A DNA stretch of 64,000 nucleotides, taken from the NCBI GenBank assembly GCA_902780915.1, contig CACZHK010000008.1, positions 1 through 64,000 on the forward strand, read 5' to 3'. This stretch comes from Pseudoselenomonas ruminantium. Its GTDB lineage: Bacteria > Bacillota > Negativicutes > Selenomonadales > Selenomonadaceae. Position 1 is the first letter of the stretch, and each line of letters opens with the position of its first letter. Below, piece by piece: positions 41,275 to 50,607 of this stretch. The position numbers and the translations under genes were made by a program. The notes beneath the pieces are model-generated. The model did no database searches. It saw nothing but the letters and a program-made list of their open reading frames with translations, and was not told the DNA's origin.

Positions 41275-43239
41275 ATGGCTAAAGAAACCCATGAATTCCA
41301 AGCGGAAACTAAAAAACTCTTGGATTTGATGATTAACTCCATCTATACCAACCACGAGATTTTCCTGCGGGAGCTGATTTCCAATGCTTCCGATGCCATT
41401 GACAAGCTCCACTTCGAGAGCCTCACTAATCGCGACCTCTTGGAAGGGGATGAGGACTATGAGATTTTCCTGATTCCCGACAAGGATAGCCATACTTTGA
41501 CCATCGCCGACAATGGCCTGGGCATGAACAAGGAAGAGGTCATCGAAAACATCGGTACCATTGCCCAGTCCGGCACCAAGGCTTTCCTGGAGCAGATCCA
41601 GAAGGCCAAGGAGGCTCAAGGGGAGGGCTCCGAGCTTTCTGACAAGGAGCTTATCGGCCAGTTCGGCGTGGGCTTCTACTCCGCTTTCATGGTGGCTGAG
41701 AAGGTCACCATCATCACCCGCAAGGCTGGCGAGACTCAGGGCTGGCGCTGGGAGTCCACTGCCGATGGCAACTACACCATCGAGGAGTGCGACAAGGAGA
41801 AGCGCGGCACCACCATCACCATCACCCTCAAGAAGGAATTCTATGGGGATGAGGCTGAGGAAAACTTCACGGAGAATTACAAGCTCCAGAATCTGGTGAA
41901 GAAGTACTCTGACTATGTGCGCTACCCCATCAAGATGAGCTTCGAGGTGACGGAGCAGCCCAAGGATGACAAGGGCGAGCCCATCAAGGATGCAGAGCCC
42001 ATCAAGAAGACGGAAATCCGCACCCTGAACTCCATGAAGCCCCTGTGGACCAAGAACAAGAGCGAGCTGAAGGATGAGGACTACAATGAGTTCTTCAAGA
42101 ATCAGTTCCACGAGTGGGAGAATCCCATGGAGGTGTTCCACACCAAGGCCGAGGGCACCGTGGAGTACACGGCACTCCTGTGCATCCCTGCCAAGGCTCC
42201 TTTCAACCTATACCACACGGACTATGAGCCGGGCCTGCAGCTCTACTCCCGCCACGTGTTCATCATGGACAAGTGCAAGGACCTCCTGCCTGACTACCTG
42301 CGCTTCATGAAGGGCCTGGTGGATTCTCCCGACCTTTCCCTCAATATCTCCCGTGAGCTTCTGCAGCAGAGCCGCGAGCTGAAGACCATCGGCAAGGCCC
42401 TGGAGAAGAATATCCTGAAGTCCCTCACCAAGAAGCTGGAGAAGCATCGCGAGGACTATGAGAAGTTCTGGAACGAGTACGGCAAGTCCTTGAAGATTGG
42501 CGTCTACAACAGCATGTACGGCGGCAGCGACACCATCGACAAGCTGAAAGACCTGCTGCTCTTCATGAGTTCCAAGGAGGGCAAGCTGGTCACCCTCAAG
42601 GAGTATGTGGAACGCATGCCTGAGAGCCAGAAGAAGATCTACTACGCCACTGCCAAGGACAAGGAGACCATTGAGCATCTGCCCCAGATGGAGCTCTTGC
42701 GCGACAAGGGCATTGAGGTGCTTTATCTTCTCGACCCGGTGGATGAGTTTGCCATCGAGTCCATCCATCAGTACGACAGCAAGGACTTCCACTCCATCAG
42801 CCGTGGCGACCTTGACCTTGAGGATGCTGAGTCCCAGGAGGTCAAGAAGGAGACTGAGGAAATCGCCAAGAGCAATGATGACCTCATGAAGGACATCAAG
42901 GAAGTGCTGGGGGAGAGGGTAGCTGATGTCAAGGTGTCCAGCCGCCTGAAGTCCAGCGCCGTGTGCCTGGTGGCAGATGAGGCCGGCCCGTCTCTCTCCA
43001 TGGAGCAGACCTTTGCCGATATGGACAACCCCATGTTCAAGGCCCGCCGCATCCTGGAAATCAACCCGAAGCACGAGCTCTTCACCCGTCTCCAGAGCCT
43101 CCATGCCGCTGGCAAGGATACGGAAGACTTCAAGGATTACTGCGATCTCCTGTACACTCAGGCATTGCTCATCGAGGGCATCCTGCCGGAGAACCCTGTG
43201 GAATTTGCCAACAAGCTGGCCAAGCTCATGGCTCAGTAA
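41275..43239 (+). CDS. htpG: HtpG (Hsp90) chaperone
   Basis: This 654-residue ATP-dependent chaperone has the N-terminal GHKL ATPase (ELISNASDAIDKL, IADNGLGMNKEE, GQFGVGFYSAFMV), a middle domain (NISRELLQQSRELK) and a C-terminal dimerisation domain. ATG 41275 follows AAGGAAGG and gives the usual N-terminus. The longer frame from 41218 overlaps the CIRCE element. It is a single-gene unit between CIRCE and a strong terminator, so HrcA control is likely. Confidence 0.96.
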   Translation: MAKETHEFQAETKKLLDLMINSIYTNHEIFLRELISNASDAIDKLHFESLTNRDLLEGDEDYEIFLIPDKDSHTLTIADNGLGMNKEEVIENIGTIAQSGTKAFLEQIQKAKEAQGEGSELSDKELIGQFGVGFYSAFMVAEKVTIITRKAGETQGWRWESTADGNYTIEECDKEKRGTTITITLKKEFYGDEAEENFTENYKLQNLVKKYSDYVRYPIKMSFEVTEQPKDDKGEPIKDAEPIKKTEIRTLNSMKPLWTKNKSELKDEDYNEFFKNQFHEWENPMEVFHTKAEGTVEYTALLCIPAKAPFNLYHTDYEPGLQLYSRHVFIMDKCKDLLPDYLRFMKGLVDSPDLSLNISRELLQQSRELKTIGKALEKNILKSLTKKLEKHREDYEKFWNEYGKSLKIGVYNSMYGGSDTIDKLKDLLLFMSSKEGKLVTLKEYVERMPESQKKIYYATAKDKETIEHLPQMELLRDKGIEVLYLLDPVDEFAIESIHQYDSKDFHSISRGDLDLEDAESQEVKKETEEIAKSNDDLMKDIKEVLGERVADVKVSSRLKSSAVCLVADEAGPSLSMEQTFADMDNPMFKARRILEINPKHELFTRLQSLHAAGKDTEDFKDYCDLLYTQALLIEGILPENPVEFANKLAKLMAQ

Positions 43240-43256
43240 GCACATATACCCATGCG

Positions 43257-43284
43257 AAAAAAGCACCCGCGAGGGTGCTTTTTT
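43257..43284. terminator. bidirectional terminator after htpG
   Basis: A 12-bp perfect stem AAAAAAGCACCC/GGGTGCTTTTTT around GCGA. It also serves the convergent AI-2E gene. Confidence 0.95.
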
Positions 43285-43295
43285 CGTGCTTTGAT

Positions 43296-44354
43296 TTACT
43301 TGTCTTTTTCATCAGCAGGCTTAGCCAGCCATCTGGAGGTTCGGCGGCGCTCCATTTCCTGCTGCCGGGCCAGGTAGATGTCCTCTATCACCAGCTTGCA
43401 GATGACGATGACAGGGACAGCCAGGAACATGCCGGCAGCCCCCAGCAGCTCATCGCCCAGCACCACCCCCAGGATGATGGCAATGGGGTGCAGGTTCAGG
43501 GATTTGCCGATGATATTGGGGGTCACCAGATTGTGGTTGATCTGGGTGAGTATGAGGTAAAAGCCGGCTGTCTGCAGGGCCATCCAGGGGCTGGTGGTAG
43601 CTGTGAGCATCACCCCGAAGGCTGAGGCCACCGTAGGCCCCAGCACGGGGATGAATTCAGCTATGCCTGACACCACGGCAAATACCGAAGCATAGGGCAG
43701 GCCCCGCAGGGAAAAGTAAAGGAATACTACCATGGCTGTAATGGCGCAGATAGCCATCTGTCCGCAGATGTAGATGCGCAGGGAACGGAGTATGTTGTTG
43801 AAAAGATTCAGGATGCGGCGATTGTCCCTGTGGGGGAAGAGACCCGCCAGGTAATCCTTGATGGCCTCGCCATCCTTCAGCAGGTAGAAGGTCACAAAGA
43901 AGATGATGACTATGTCTATGATCTTGCTGAAGGCGGAGAACATCAAGGTCATGGAGGATTTCAGCGCATCTATGCCGGCATCTTTCAGGCTTTCCCAAAG
44001 CTCGTGGAGCTCATTCTGCAAAAATCCCGGATCTGATGAAAGCCAGGTCTCCTGCAATTTTCCTGCGATAGTGGGAAATTCTCTGATGAAACGTGTAAAG
44101 GTGGGCAGGAAATTGCTTGAGATCAGGGTGATAAGCCCGAAAGCGAAAAGCAGGAAGAGCACCATCACTACGGCAGCTGCCGCTCCCCGGGGAATTTTCT
44201 TTTCCAGCTTGTCCACCAGCGGATTGAGCAGCAGGCTGAGGAGCAGGGATAAAAAGACGATGAAGGCCAGCTGCTGGGTGTACCAGAAGGCAGACAGCAA
44301 TGCTGCGAATACCAGCCCCAGGATGATGGAAGTCCGATAGGCACGAATCTGCAT
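43296..44354 (-). CDS. AI-2E family transporter (membrane permease)
   Basis: This 352-residue protein has about eight hydrophobic helices and the family blocks LSLLLNPLVDKLEKKIPRGAAAAVVM, PVLGPTVAS and the C-terminal GKSLNLHPIAIILGVVLGDELLGAAGMFLAVPVIVICKLVIEDI. The family (PF01594) includes TqsA-like exporters and sodium/proton antiporters; the exact cargo is unknown. It lies 18 nt after the M48 gene on the same strand, so the two are probably co-transcribed. Confidence 0.92.
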   Translation of the reverse strand: MQIRAYRTSIILGLVFAALLSAFWYTQQLAFIVFLSLLLSLLLNPLVDKLEKKIPRGAAAAVVMVLFLLFAFGLITLISSNFLPTFTRFIREFPTIAGKLQETWLSSDPGFLQNELHELWESLKDAGIDALKSSMTLMFSAFSKIIDIVIIFFVTFYLLKDGEAIKDYLAGLFPHRDNRRILNLFNNILRSLRIYICGQMAICAITAMVVFLYFSLRGLPYASVFAVVSGIAEFIPVLGPTVASAFGVMLTATTSPWMALQTAGFYLILTQINHNLVTPNIIGKSLNLHPIAIILGVVLGDELLGAAGMFLAVPVIVICKLVIEDIYLARQQEMERRRTSRWLAKPADEKDK

Positions 44355-44372
44355 GGGGTGACTCCTTGATCG

Positions 44373-45470
44373 TTACTTGATGACATTGAGCCTGTCAGCC
44401 AGTGACTGGGCACTTTCATCGCCGCTCACGCACTCCATGATGGGCTGGGTGCCAAGCATGACAATGTTGCCATCGGCCGTGGCAGCGGAGGTTCCCAGTC
44501 CATTGTGGAAGGCGGCAGAAAGGTTTCCTGCCACGAAGTAGGAGCGTTCGGCACCACTCATGCCTGCACTGTCAGCGGGCGAGACAAAGTCTTTGCCGTT
44601 TACCTGTACTTTGCCGCCTTGGACACTGACGTGTTTGCCGCTGTACTCATGGAGTTTTTTGGCGTAGTTGTCACGGCGGGCTGAGTGGGAGGGATGGTCA
44701 GAGCCTCCGGCCATTAATTGGGCAAAGCCTGAATTCTTGCTGTTTCCTCCCTTGTCTATGACCCGTTGCCAGACGGCGGCACAGGCTCCCGGGTTGTAAG
44801 GAGAGTGGGTCATATACTCGAAAGCCAGGTTATCTGCTTCCCATTCCATCGGCTTGGTGATGCCCTGATTGTTCCAGGTGTTGGCTATGATGGTACCAGC
44901 TATGCCTGCAAGGCCGCCACCTGCGGCGCTGGCCAGGATCTGAGGGCCGATGGAGCGTTTCATGCCCTTGGCAGGATGATCCTTCTGACCGTGCCCCATT
45001 TCGTGGCCCAGCACCACGGCGATTTCGTCTTCGTTATCAATGACATTGAAAAGGCCTGTATTGACGCTCATGTTATGGCCGAGAGTACAGCAGGCATTGA
45101 AGCTGCCTTGGTTATTGATGAAATAGTTGTATGGCTTTTGGTAGATCGTGTCATCTACCTGGCCAATGGCACGGGTGAGATTGGCCATGATGCTGGCAAG
45201 CCTGTCATTGAGGTAGGGGTCGTTATTGACTCCATAATGCGACTTCATTGCCTGGAAGTATTCCTGGCGGCCTTCCTCGGTGTTGTTGTAGTGCTTGATG
45301 GTATCGTTCACCTGGGCAGAGGTGATAGCTCCTCCTATGACTGCCCCTATGACGGAGCCGAGAGAAAAAGCTTCTGCGGTCACAGGACTTGCTGCGCCTT
45401 GGAAGCCGACAGCAAGGGTGCCGGCCAGGCAGGCTGCTGCTATTTTGGTCTTGAATGAATTCTTTTTCAA
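44373..45470 (-). CDS. exported M48-family metalloprotease
   Basis: This 365-residue protein has a signal peptide (about 1-33, KTKIAAACLAGTLAVGFQGAASPVTAEA) and a short Gly-zipper (SVIGAVIGGAITSA). An M48 peptidase domain follows, with HEMGH at 156-160 and WEADNLAFEYM supplying the third zinc ligand. It resembles LoiP/YcaL-type periplasmic proteases. The C-terminal 110 residues are not typical of the minimal domain. AGGAGGGATG precedes the ATG. The protein would act in the periplasm on misfolded envelope proteins. Confidence 0.92.
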   Translation of the reverse strand: MKKNSFKTKIAAACLAGTLAVGFQGAASPVTAEAFSLGSVIGAVIGGAITSAQVNDTIKHYNNTEEGRQEYFQAMKSHYGVNNDPYLNDRLASIMANLTRAIGQVDDTIYQKPYNYFINNQGSFNACCTLGHNMSVNTGLFNVIDNEDEIAVVLGHEMGHGQKDHPAKGMKRSIGPQILASAAGGGLAGIAGTIIANTWNNQGITKPMEWEADNLAFEYMTHSPYNPGACAAVWQRVIDKGGNSKNSGFAQLMAGGSDHPSHSARRDNYAKKLHEYSGKHVSVQGGKVQVNGKDFVSPADSAGMSGAERSYFVAGNLSAAFHNGLGTSAATADGNIVMLGTQPIMECVSGDESAQSLADRLNVIK

Positions 45471-45493
45471 AGTGCATCCCTCCTAATAAATAT

Positions 45494-45522
45494 ATGATAC
45501 TCCACGCGGGGAGGACTGGCAA
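45494..45522 (-). promoter_or_regulatory. promoter of the M48-AI-2E operon
   Basis: On the minus strand: TTGCCA (45517-45522), a 17-nt spacer and TATCAT (45494-45499), about 25 nt before the ATG. Confidence 0.7.
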
Positions 45523-45625
45523 TAGATGCATCATTATAGTAAAATTATAGTACGACAGGAACAAGGAAGACAAGTCTTACTGAAACGACCCCGATGAAAT
45601 ACATGCGCAAAGGAGACTGAACTAC

Positions 45626-46669
45626 ATGAGAGAGAAACAGTGGCGCAGCTGCCGTTTTATGATCAACGGTCTGGCACACAAGGTGCAGTACAACGAAGCA
45701 GCCATCCAAGAACTCTTCATGCCTTTTCTGCGGCAGATGTCCAGGAAGCAGAGAGCCTTGAAAAGGAGGCTGATAATCTTGCTGGCCGCACCCCCCGGCA
45801 CGGGCAAGTCCACCCTCTGTCTGCTGCTGGAAAAGCTCTCCCAGACGGCGGAAGGGGTGGTGTCCCTGCAGGCCCTGGGGCTGGATGGCTTCCACCATAC
45901 CTCAGCCTGGCTTCGCTCCAACAAGATAGAGAAGGACGGGGTGATGGTGCCCATGACTGCCATCAAGGGGGCACCGGAGACCTTCGATCTGGAGCACCTA
46001 AAAGAAAAACTGGCCCAGGTGCGGACGGAAAACATTCGCTGGCCAGTCTACGACCGCAGCATCCACGATGTGATTGAAGATGTCATCACCGTCCGGCAGG
46101 ACATTGTGCTCCTGGAGGGCAACTGGCTGCTGCTGGGCAGCGGCGGCTGGCAGGAGCTGCGTGAATATGCGGATTATACGGTTTTCATCGAGGCGCGGCA
46201 GGAAGACCTGAAGGAGCGTCTGATCAGCCGCAAGGTGCAGGGGGGCAAGTCCAGGCAGGAGGCAGAGAACTTCTACCAGCAGAGCGACAGGGTGAATGTA
46301 GAGCGGGTGCTGAATGATTCCTGGCCGGCCGATGAGACCTGGCAGATGCTGCCTGATGGGGATTACCGCCTGCTGAAGCGCACACCCAAGGTGAAGCTGG
46401 TGGACAGGGAAGCACTCTGGAAAAAGCCTGACGTGATGCTGGGAGATTCCCCCCTCCTGAATTCACTGGCCCGCCGCATGTCCCAGCTCACGCCTCAGGA
46501 GAAGGCCGAGGGCAAGGGGGCCTATGAGAAGGGATTCGTGGAAGGTCTTCTGACAGCCCGCGATGACATCATCCGACGCCTGCATAAGGCGGGGATGGGG
46601 GAAGAAGAGCTTTGCGCCCGTTTCGAGCTGAAGCCCGAAGCTGTGAGAAAGATACTGTTTGCCGAATGA
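45626..46669 (+). CDS. P-loop nucleoside kinase-like protein
   Basis: This 347-residue protein has a Walker A motif LLAAPPGTGKST (about 52-63) and DGFHHT at about 92-97, as in uridine kinase/pantothenate kinase folds. YDRSIHDVIEDVITV and VLLEGNWLLLG follow as substrate and Walker B-like blocks. It matches the broad nucleoside/sugar-kinase group; the substrate is not known. The C-terminal ~70 residues are an additional helical segment. AAAGGAG (45608-45614) precedes the ATG. It stands alone. Confidence 0.82.
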   Translation: MREKQWRSCRFMINGLAHKVQYNEAAIQELFMPFLRQMSRKQRALKRRLIILLAAPPGTGKSTLCLLLEKLSQTAEGVVSLQALGLDGFHHTSAWLRSNKIEKDGVMVPMTAIKGAPETFDLEHLKEKLAQVRTENIRWPVYDRSIHDVIEDVITVRQDIVLLEGNWLLLGSGGWQELREYADYTVFIEARQEDLKERLISRKVQGGKSRQEAENFYQQSDRVNVERVLNDSWPADETWQMLPDGDYRLLKRTPKVKLVDREALWKKPDVMLGDSPLLNSLARRMSQLTPQEKAEGKGAYEKGFVEGLLTARDDIIRRLHKAGMGEEELCARFELKPEAVRKILFAE

Positions 46670-46679
46670 GGCAGCAAAC

Positions 46680-46970
46680 CTATTTTGCCTTGCTGGCGAA
46701 GATGTAGACGAGAATGGTAAGGATAATGCCGAGGCCTCCGTACAGGGGGCCTTTTTCCATGAAGGCGTAGATGGTGGCCGCCAGGCAGAAGAGCACCGCG
46801 AAGAAGGTCTGCTTGGCATTCTCTTTGCGGAAGGCGAAGGTCTGGTAGTCAACCCCCATGGCTTCCTTGAAGCAGTCGTGGCAGATGATATGCTGATTGC
46901 CCTCGGGGTCCTTGTGTACCAGGGCATCTTTGTCTGCTAAGGTTTTGCCGCATTTGCTGCATTTGAGCAT
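46680..46970 (-). CDS. zinc-ribbon membrane protein of unknown function
   Basis: This 96-residue protein has an N-terminal LIM/zinc-ribbon-like set (CSKCG and CHDC) and two hydrophobic segments (AVLFCLAATIYAFM and GGLGIILTILVYIFA). ATG 46970 is preferred: GGAGG lies 9 nt upstream. A longer frame starts with TTG at 46985 inside that ribosome site. The role is unknown. It is convergent with the kinase gene 10 nt away, and no clear terminator separates them. Confidence 0.7.
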   Translation of the reverse strand: MLKCSKCGKTLADKDALVHKDPEGNQHIICHDCFKEAMGVDYQTFAFRKENAKQTFFAVLFCLAATIYAFMEKGPLYGGLGIILTILVYIFASKAK

Positions 46971-47118
46971 ATTTTGTTCCTCCAAATTACTAAGTCAACA
47001 CACCTTAAATCCAAACATGTTACATTGTACCCTAAAGCTGGATTTTTTGCCACCCGTAAGGTGAGCATTGCAAGAAATTCGTGGAGCGTTCTGGAGGAAG
47101 GCGGGAAGGTTTGTTTCC

Positions 47119-47147
47119 TTGACAGAGACAGGGAAAAACATTAGAAT
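47119..47147 (+). promoter_or_regulatory. promoter of the rny operon
   Basis: TTGACA (47119-47124), a 17-nt spacer and TAGAAT (47142-47147). The start site near 47154 makes the in-frame GTG at 47160 an unlikely initiator. Confidence 0.85.
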
Positions 47148-47213
47148 ATATACGTATGGGTGTGCCATACACACAATGAAAATCAAAACTATGAAAAAAC
47201 AAAGAAAAGGGGG

Positions 47214-48758
47214 GTGAGTATTATCGTTACGGTAATATTAGCGGTAATAGTTGCACTAGTTATTGGCGCAGCCGCAGGCTATGCGGCTCGCAAACGCACC
47301 GCAGAAGCACAGATTGGCTCAGCAGAGACGGAAGCCCAGCGCATTGTGGCAGAAGCCAGGCAGCAGGGAGAGACCAAGAAGAAGGAAGCGCTGCTGGAAG
47401 CCAAAGAAGAGATACATCGCCAGCGTCAGGAGCTTGACCGTGATACCAAGGAGCGCAGGAATGAAATCCAGCGCCAGGAGAGGCGGATTGTCCAGAAGGA
47501 AGAGAATCTGGACAGGAAGCTGGAATCTTTGGAGAAGAAGGAAAGCAATCTGGCCCGCAAAGAAGAGCGGCTGGACAAGACCCAGGCGGCGGTGGACGAG
47601 CTCCATGCCCAGCAGCGGACGGAACTTGAGCGCATCTCCAGCCTGACGGCTGAGGAAGCCCGTACCATGATCATGGCTGAGACAGAGGAAGAACTCCAGC
47701 ATGAGAAGGCCATGAAGATCAAGGAATACGAGCAGCAGATCAAGGACGAAGCGGACAAGAAGGCCCGCGACATCCTTTCCACAGCCATCCAGCGCTGCGC
47801 TGCCGATCACGTGGCTGAGACTACTGTATCGGTAGTGGCTTTGCCTAACGATGAAATGAAGGGCCGCATCATCGGCCGCGAGGGTCGCAACATCCGCACT
47901 TTGGAGACCATGACGGGCATTGACCTCATCATTGATGATACGCCCGAGGCCGTGATCCTCTCCGGCTTTGACCCGGTGCGCCGGGAGATTGCCCGCATTG
48001 CTCTCGAGAAGCTCATCCAGGACGGACGCATCCATCCTGCCCGCATCGAGGAGATGGTGGAGAAGGCCAAGCGCGAGGTTGACCAGCGCATCAAGGAAGC
48101 CGGTGAGCAGGCTACCTTCGATACCGGTGTCCACGGCATCCATCCTGAGCTGGTGAAGCTCCTGGGCCGCCTGCGCTACCGTACCAGCTACGGACAGAAC
48201 GTGCTGAACCACTCCATCGAGGTTTCGCATCTGGCGGGGGTCATGGCTTCCGAACTGGGCTGCGACGTGATGCTGGCCAAGCGTGGCGGCCTGCTGCATG
48301 ATATAGGCAAGGCCATCGACCATGAGGTGGAAGGTTCCCATACCGCCATCGGCGCTGATCTGGCCCGCAAATTCCGCGAGTCCAAGGATGTCATCAATGC
48401 GGTGGCTTCCCATCACGGCGACTGCGAGCCCAGCTGCGTTGAGTCCGTGCTGGTGGCAGCGGCTGATGCCGTGTCTGCTGCCCGTCCCGGTGCCCGCCGC
48501 GAGAGCCTGGAGTCGTATCTCAAGCGCCTCAAGAGCCTTGAGGAGATTGCCGAGTCCTTCGAGGGCGTGGAGCGCTGCTTCGCCATCCAGGCAGGCCGTG
48601 AGATCCGCGTGATGGTGAAGCCGGACAAGGTGGACGATGCCGAGGCTGCAGCTCTGGCTCACAATATTGTCAAGCGCATCGAAGATGAGCTTGAGTATCC
48701 CGGCCAGATCAAGGCTACGGTCATCCGCGAGACCCGCGTGGTGGATTACGCCAAGTAA
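47214..48758 (+). CDS. rny: RNase Y, membrane-anchored endoribonuclease
   Basis: This 514-residue endonuclease starts bulk mRNA decay at the membrane. An N-terminal membrane helix ([23 protein letters not shown]) is followed by a long coiled coil (about 25-190). A KH domain ([31 protein letters not shown]) and an HD domain ([10 protein letters not shown]) complete it. GTG 47214 with AAGG close upstream gives the expected length; GTG 47160 would sit almost at the 5' end. Neither is certain. The gene opens a multi-gene operon. Confidence 0.94.
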   Translation: MSIIVTVILAVIVALVIGAAAGYAARKRTAEAQIGSAETEAQRIVAEARQQGETKKKEALLEAKEEIHRQRQELDRDTKERRNEIQRQERRIVQKEENLDRKLESLEKKESNLARKEERLDKTQAAVDELHAQQRTELERISSLTAEEARTMIMAETEEELQHEKAMKIKEYEQQIKDEADKKARDILSTAIQRCAADHVAETTVSVVALPNDEMKGRIIGREGRNIRTLETMTGIDLIIDDTPEAVILSGFDPVRREIARIALEKLIQDGRIHPARIEEMVEKAKREVDQRIKEAGEQATFDTGVHGIHPELVKLLGRLRYRTSYGQNVLNHSIEVSHLAGVMASELGCDVMLAKRGGLLHDIGKAIDHEVEGSHTAIGADLARKFRESKDVINAVASHHGDCEPSCVESVLVAAADAVSAARPGARRESLESYLKRLKSLEEIAESFEGVERCFAIQAGREIRVMVKPDKVDDAEAAALAHNIVKRIEDELEYPGQIKATVIRETRVVDYAK

Positions 48759-48778
48759 AAATTCAAGAAATCGTCAGA

Positions 48779-48812
48779 GGAGGGTGCAGGAGTTTTTTCT
48801 ACGGCACCCTCC
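48779..48812 (+). terminator. hairpin between rny and the next gene
   Basis: A 9-bp perfect stem (48779-48787 with 48804-48812) around a 16-nt loop containing TTTTTT. The tail is weakly T-rich, so it may be an internal attenuator or an mRNA-stability hairpin rather than a full terminator. Confidence 0.4.
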
Positions 48813-48842
48813 CTTAGTTTTACAGGGAAGGGAGTGAGGCTC

Positions 48843-49403
48843 ATGTTTGGATTCAGGCAGTTTTTCGGAAAAGAAGATAAAGGCAAGAGCAGCAGGCAGA
48901 ATCAGATGCAGGTGGGAGTCCAGCTCTTAGGCTCCCTCCTGGTCTGCTACCCCGAGATTGCATCTGTCACTTATGACCCCAAGAGGGATAATCTGGAGCT
49001 TGCCTTCATGGTGAGGCAGCCGCTTCCCCCGGGCAAGGGGGCAGATGAGTTCGCGGACTTCCTGCAGGAAAGCCTCGAAGCCTATCATGACCTTGAGGCA
49101 GGATATAATGCCTGGTCTTCGGTGGAGGCAGAGGAGCAGGGAGATACGCTGCTCTTCCATGTAGCCAGGAACCTCATGGATCTTTCCCGGGGAGAACTGG
49201 AGGTCATGGCAGAGCTCATGCTGGACAGGTTTGGGGATAATCTCATGGTGGACAGCCACACAGAGGAGAATCTGGAGCCGGACTTTGCCGCTATGCACAG
49301 CGAGCTGCTGGACCGGCTGCTGGACCAGGCTCCGGACATCATCATCAAGGGGCGCATGGCTGCTGTCCGGGAAAATGACCGGGTCGTGGTTTACAACAGG
49401 TAG
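48843..49403 (+). CDS. protein of unknown function between rny and ymdB
   Basis: This 186-residue acidic protein of no recognised family begins MFGFRQFFGKEDKGKSS. It contains VGVQLLGSLLVCYPEIASVTYDPKRDNLELAFMVR and ends with VRENDRVVVYNR, suggesting a mixed alpha/beta fold. AAGGGAG precedes ATG 48843; GTG 48834 is the alternative. It ends 13 nt before ymdB. In B. subtilis rny and ymdB are adjacent, so this is an addition to the conserved block. Confidence 0.8.
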   Translation: MFGFRQFFGKEDKGKSSRQNQMQVGVQLLGSLLVCYPEIASVTYDPKRDNLELAFMVRQPLPPGKGADEFADFLQESLEAYHDLEAGYNAWSSVEAEEQGDTLLFHVARNLMDLSRGELEVMAELMLDRFGDNLMVDSHTEENLEPDFAAMHSELLDRLLDQAPDIIIKGRMAAVRENDRVVVYNR

Positions 49404-49416
49404 AAGGAGAAAGAAT

Positions 49417-50196
49417 TTGCGAGTCATGTTAGTGGGGGACGTCATCGGCCGCCCCGGCCGCCGTGCGTTCCGCGAATACGTGCAGAAATTGCGCAAGGAA
49501 AAGAAAATTGATGTGGTCATTGCCAACGGGGAGAATTCTGCCGCCGGCAAGGGACTCACCCGCACTTCTCTGGATGAACTCTACAGCGGCGGGGCAGACA
49601 TCATCACCACCGGCAATCATGTCTGGGACAAGAAGGATGTCATGGAGTTCATTGACAGCGAGCCCTTCCTCATCCGTCCGGCCAACTATCCGGAGGGTAC
49701 CCCGGGCAAGGGGTATTGCCTTTATCCCTTCAAGGCCAAGACCATCGGGGTCATGAACCTTTCGGGCAGGACTTTCATGCCTGCTCTGGACTGCCCCTTC
49801 CAGAAGGCAGAGGAACTGCTGAAGGAAATGCAGGGACAGTGTGATTTGATTTTTCTTGATTTCCATGCAGAGACCACCTCTGAGAAGATGGCCCTGGGCT
49901 TTTATCTTGACGGCAGGATCACAGGCTTGGTGGGCACCCACACCCATATCCAGACCGCTGATGAAAGGATCCTGCCCCGGGGCACGGCCTACATCACGGA
50001 TTTGGGCATGGTGGGTCCCTGGAATTCCGTGCTGGGGGTCAGGACTGACAATATCATCTACAAGTTCACCACGGGACTGCCTGTGCGCTTTGAGGTGGAG
50101 GATGAAGGCCCTCGGGTTTTCTCCGCCGTCATCGTGGAGACGGATGACAAGACCAACCAGGCTGTGGGCATAGAGCGTATTCTTATCACAGAATGA
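49417..50196 (+). CDS. ymdB: YmdB-type metallophosphoesterase
   Basis: This 259-residue metallophosphoesterase (TIGR00282) hydrolyses 2',3'-cyclic nucleotides in characterised homologues. GDVIGRPGR, ANGENSAAGKGLT, TGNHVWDKK, DFHAETTSEK and GTHTHIQTADERILP carry the dinuclear metal ligands. The initiator is TTG 49417 with AAGGAG 7 nt upstream; ATG 49426 is badly spaced. It lies between rny and spoVS as in other Firmicutes. Confidence 0.95.
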   Translation: MRVMLVGDVIGRPGRRAFREYVQKLRKEKKIDVVIANGENSAAGKGLTRTSLDELYSGGADIITTGNHVWDKKDVMEFIDSEPFLIRPANYPEGTPGKGYCLYPFKAKTIGVMNLSGRTFMPALDCPFQKAEELLKEMQGQCDLIFLDFHAETTSEKMALGFYLDGRITGLVGTHTHIQTADERILPRGTAYITDLGMVGPWNSVLGVRTDNIIYKFTTGLPVRFEVEDEGPRVFSAVIVETDDKTNQAVGIERILITE

Positions 50197-50322
50197 ATTT
50201 TTTGAAGGATTTTTTCAAAGTGTGACGAATAGTAATGGCAGTACCAAGTGAACCAAGCTAGACAGCCAAGCTGTACCAGCAATCGAAGCAGTTGCATTAA
50301 CCAGAGAGGACGTGCTGAAAAC

Positions 50323-50583
50323 ATGGAAATCTTGAAAGTATCTGCTAAATCAAATCCCAATTCCGTGGCAGGAGCCCTGGCCGGGGTCCTGCGAGAGAAC
50401 GGCAGTGCAGAGATGCAGGCCATCGGGGCAGGTGCCCTCAATCAGGCGGTCAAGGCCGTGGCCATAGCCCGTGGCTTTGTGGCCCCCCATGGGGTAGACC
50501 TTATCTGCATACCGGCCTTCACGGATATCAAGATTGAGGGGGAGGAGCGCACAGCTATCAAGCTGATTGTGGAGCCCCGCTGA
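50323..50583 (+). CDS. spoVS: SpoVS-like RNA/nucleic-acid binding protein
   Basis: This 86-residue SpoVS/Alba-like protein begins MEILKVSAKSNPNSVAGALAGVLRENGSAEMQAIGAGALNQAVKAVAIARGFVAPHGVDL, nearly diagnostic. In spore-formers it acts in cell division and coat formation. This window has no other sporulation genes. The frame extends upstream to 50248, but ATG 50323 with AGAGAGGA (about 50303-50310) matches the family. It keeps the rny-ymdB-spoVS order. Confidence 0.93.
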   Translation: MEILKVSAKSNPNSVAGALAGVLRENGSAEMQAIGAGALNQAVKAVAIARGFVAPHGVDLICIPAFTDIKIEGEERTAIKLIVEPR

Positions 50584-50607
50584 ATTTAGATAGGAGTTGA
50601 TAGCAGG

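Noticed and set aside
47319..48662. 447-codon minus-strand frame opposite rny
   Set aside because: RNase Y domains are intact on the plus strand. The opposite frame has no recognisable domain.
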